Shown here in pieces: positions 7,648-8,970 of a DNA stretch of 8,970 nt (the first letter of the stretch is position 1; each line of letters begins with the position of its first letter). Made by a program: the position numbers and the translations under genes. The DNA comes from Candidatus Omnitrophota bacterium. Lineage in GTDB: Bacteria; NPL-UPA2; BS750m-G34. The stretch lies in NCBI GenBank assembly GCA_016783345.1, contig JADHWT010000043.1:1-8970 (forward strand), given 5' to 3'. The notes beneath the pieces are model-generated. The model was given only the letters and a program-made list of their open reading frames with translations, was not told the DNA's origin and ran no database searches.

Positions 7648-7677
7648 ATTATACCATACCCCCCTAGGGTATGTCAA
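7648..7677 (-). promoter_or_regulatory. Promoter of the csoR-cus operon
   Basis: On the minus strand TTGACA (7677-7672) and TATAAT (7653-7648), both exact consensus, are 18 bp apart. A TG extension precedes the -10 box (TGG-TATAAT). Transcription should start at about 7641-7643, giving a short leader to the csoR ATG at 7628. The -35 box is made from the last codons of mogA (Val-Asp-Ile). Such a strong core promoter fits one that is held off by a repressor. Confidence 0.88.
7655..7673. promoter_or_regulatory. CsoR operator (inverted repeat)
   Basis: CATACCCCCCTAGGGTATG is an inverted repeat with perfect 7-bp arms (CATACCC and GGGTATG) around five bases; CCCTAGGG at its core is itself a palindrome. 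GC runs flanked by TA-rich ends are the known form of CsoR-family operators. It fills the spacer between the -35 and -10 boxes, so bound CsoR would block RNA polymerase. The mogA stop codon TAG (7666-7664) lies in its centre. Confidence 0.88.
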
Positions 7678-8158
7678 CACATTCCCCAACTTCGCCCTTT
7701 AAAATTTCAATCGCATGAGGAATCGCTGGTAACACTATCTGCAGGCATTCTCTAACTCCCTTAGGACTTCCGGGCAGGTTGATTATTAACGTCTTTTTTC
7801 TAATACCTGCTATGGCTCGAGAGATAGCTGCATAAGGGGTAACTTTAAAACTCTCCATACGCATAGCTTCTGCTAATCCAGGAACATCCTTTTCAATCAC
7901 TTCTTTTGTTGCCTCAGGGGTTACATCCCGCACGCTAAGACCAGTACCCCCTGTAGTCAAAATAAGGTCTATCTTTAAATCATCGACCATAAACTTAAGT
8001 TTCTTTTTAATCTCTTCCTTCTCATCAGGTATTATCTCATAGATTATCACCTCAGCTTTAAGTCTCCTCATCATCTCTTTTATTGCGCTACCGCTTTTAT
8101 CTTCTCTCTTTCCAGCTGAGCCTTTATCGCTTACAGTCAATACACCGACTCTAATCAT
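7664..8158 (-). CDS. mogA: Molybdopterin adenylyltransferase MogA
   Basis: MogA adenylates molybdopterin, preparing it for molybdate insertion by MoeA. The 164 residues make one MoCF-binding domain. TTGGTGLSVRDVTPE (68-82) is the signature; Asp78 corresponds to E. coli Asp82, and Asp45 in IIPDE to Asp49, both catalytic. NLPGSPKGVRE (127-137) is the second conserved loop. The 'AMRMES...TPYAAISRAIAGIR' stretch and the C-terminal PHAIEILKG favour MogA over the related MoaB. The start shares one base with the upstream stop (TAATG) and has a good ribosome site, GAGGAG (8167-8162). The last codons and the stop form part of the downstream csoR promoter and operator, so this C-terminus is under double selection. 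Confidence 0.93.
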   Translation of the reverse strand: MIRVGVLTVSDKGSAGKREDKSGSAIKEMMRRLKAEVIIYEIIPDEKEEIKKKLKFMVDDLKIDLILTTGGTGLSVRDVTPEATKEVIEKDVPGLAEAMRMESFKVTPYAAISRAIAGIRKKTLIINLPGSPKGVRECLQIVLPAIPHAIEILKGEVGECVDIP

Positions 8159-8658
8159 TATCTCCTCACCACTTTTATTTTATCCCCTATTTTTATACCG
8201 CCTCCATTTACGACTTGTGCAAATATTCCCTCTCTTGGCATAATACAATCACCGGTCTTATAATAGATAGAACAAAAACGGTGGCATTCCTTTCCTATCT
8301 TGGTTATCTTTAATACCACATTATCATTAATTATTAACTCGGTGCCAATATCTAAACCTGCTAAATCAACCCCCTCGGTAGTGATGTTCTCAGCAAAATC
8401 CCCTGGTTTAAGATTAACACCTTTAGCGCGGGTCTTCGGGCATTTATTTACCCCTTGCCCCCCCGGGGCAGGGATGGCTTTGCCTATTTGTTTCTGAATG
8501 CTCTCTATTGCCAGTAAACTAACCTGCCTGTCACCTGGACCGGAATGAATATCTCCGACTAAACCATGGTCTTCTCTAAGCACTCCTTCCTTTACTGGCT
8601 TCTTGGCAATGCCCTTTTGCTCACTGATATTAATAGAGACAATCTTTGCCATCTTCAC
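8158..8658 (-). CDS. Stand-alone MOSC-domain protein
   Basis: This protein of about 165 residues is almost entirely a MOSC (Moco sulfurase C-terminal) domain. Family features are GLVGDIHSGPGDRQVSLL (32-49), LKPGDFAENITTEGVDL (83-99) and the cysteine region GKECHRFCSIYY with GDCIMPREGIFAQV (122-149). The conserved MOSC cysteine is among Cys125, Cys129 and Cys138. MOSC domains bind molybdenum cofactor or carry sulfur; the exact reaction of these small bacterial forms is not established. The longest frame begins with GTG at 8658, overlapping the moaC stop (GTGA). An ATG two codons later (8652), giving MAKIVSIN, is an equally good start and resembles the usual N-terminus; neither has a strong ribosome site. 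Its position between moaC and mogA supports a Moco role. Confidence 0.92.
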   Translation of the reverse strand: MKMAKIVSINISEQKGIAKKPVKEGVLREDHGLVGDIHSGPGDRQVSLLAIESIQKQIGKAIPAPGGQGVNKCPKTRAKGVNLKPGDFAENITTEGVDLAGLDIGTELIINDNVVLKITKIGKECHRFCSIYYKTGDCIMPREGIFAQVVNGGGIKIGDKIKVVRR

Positions 8659-8970
8659 TCTTTTATCTTCTTTACCAACTTAATCTCAGAGATTACCATT
8701 TGCTTATCCAGAGCCTTACACATATCATAGATGGTAAGTGCGGCAATTGCAACTGCCATAAGCGCCTCCATCTCCACCCCTGTCTTGGCCTCAAGTTTTA
8801 CCTCTGCGAATATCTTGATCCTATCCTTTTCTATTTTAAAACTTATATCTATCCAATCAACACCTAAAGGATGGCACAAGGGGATTAATTCGCCTGTCTT
8901 TTTTGCTGCCATAATTCCAGCAATCTTAGCAGTGGTCAAGACATCTCCCTTGGGAACCTTTTTATCTTTG
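8655..8970 (-). CDS. moaC: Cyclic pyranopterin monophosphate synthase MoaC, C-terminal part
   Basis: MoaC converts the 3',8-cyclo-dihydro-GTP made by MoaA into cyclic pyranopterin monophosphate, the second half of step one of Moco synthesis. The frame is open to the right edge, so about 46 N-terminal residues are missing compared with the roughly 160-residue family. The visible part begins near KVPKGDVLTTAKIAGIMAAK and runs through ELIPLCHPL, AKTGVEMEALMAVAIAALTI and YDMCKALDKQMVIS. Active-site residues seen in E. coli MoaC are present: the Lys of KGDV (Lys51), the His of LCHPL (His77), and the Asp and Lys of YDMCK (Asp128, Lys131). Its stop overlaps the GTG of the MOSC gene. The TTG at 8939 is internal to the conserved domain and is not a start. 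Confidence 0.96.
   Translation of the reverse strand, partial: KDKKVPKGDVLTTAKIAGIMAAKKTGELIPLCHPLGVDWIDISFKIEKDRIKIFAEVKLEAKTGVEMEALMAVAIAALTIYDMCKALDKQMVISEIKLVKKIKE

Noticed and set aside
7655..7673. Inverted repeat read as a terminator of the Moco operon
   Set aside because: The arms are only 7 bp and no run of T follows on the minus strand. Its place between consensus -35 and -10 boxes and next to csoR explains it better as an operator.
8646..8867. Plus-strand frame of 73 codons opposite moaC
   Set aside because: It is antisense to the strongly conserved MoaC core, including the active-site motif YDMCK, so it is a shadow frame.
8937..8939. TTG as a possible start of moaC
   Set aside because: The frame stays open upstream and encodes the conserved KGDV containing the catalytic lysine, so the gene simply continues past the window edge.
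1..8970. CRISPR arrays, tRNA or rRNA genes, insertion sequences, toxin-antitoxin or phage genes
   Set aside because: I looked for repeats, tRNA-like folds and transposase motifs on both strands and saw none; the window is filled by ordinary metabolic and metal-transport genes.

Overview
All genes in this window lie on the minus strand and are tightly packed, so transcription runs from the right edge to the left. Every named gene is intact except the two cut by the window ends. The outer-membrane factor, RND pump and lipoprotein adaptor point to a bacterium with two membranes. The base composition is moderately AT-rich (estimated by eye), and the proteins are rich in Lys, Ile and Glu. The NadA is of the short, Thermotoga-like type. 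I would guess an uncultivated Gram-negative lineage such as Omnitrophota or Nitrospirota, but the window holds no marker gene that settles this.

Right-hand block (about 7664-8970): the end of a molybdenum cofactor (Moco) operon, with moaC (5' end outside the window), a small stand-alone MOSC-domain protein and mogA. They are chained by GTGA and TAATG stop/start overlaps.

Junction (about 7629-7680): a near-ideal promoter on the minus strand (TTGACA, 18 bp, TATAAT with a TG extension). Its spacer holds a CATACCC-CCCTA-GGGTATG inverted repeat that looks like a CsoR operator. The -35 box and part of the operator lie inside the last codons of mogA, and the mogA stop codon TAG is in the middle of the operator. 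The copper operon therefore starts inside the end of the Moco operon.

Middle block (1746-7628): csoR, with the Cys-His-Cys Cu(I) ligand spacing, then a TolC-family outer-membrane factor, a CusB-like lipoprotein adaptor carrying a heavy-metal-binding domain, and a CusA-like RND pump that keeps the three copper-binding methionines. Together they read as an autoregulated Cu(I)/Ag(I) efflux operon: copper releases CsoR and the pump expels the metal from the periplasm across the outer membrane.

Left-hand block (1-1774): nadA (quinolinate synthase, a [4Fe-4S] enzyme) overlaps the end of cusA by 29 bp. A ZIP-family metal transporter gene overlaps nadA by 1 bp, and seven bases further on begins a permease of the DUF318/ArsP_1 (SO_0444-like) family, cut by the left edge. 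The proposed copper regulon thus continues, without any visible terminator, into an NAD-biosynthesis enzyme, a probable metal importer and a probable second metal exporter. No stretch longer than about 40 bases lacks a gene.

The best candidates for something unusual are the promoter/operator embedded in mogA, the lodging of nadA and a ZIP transporter in a copper-efflux operon, and a second identical extended -10 sequence placed so that the permease mRNA could be leaderless.
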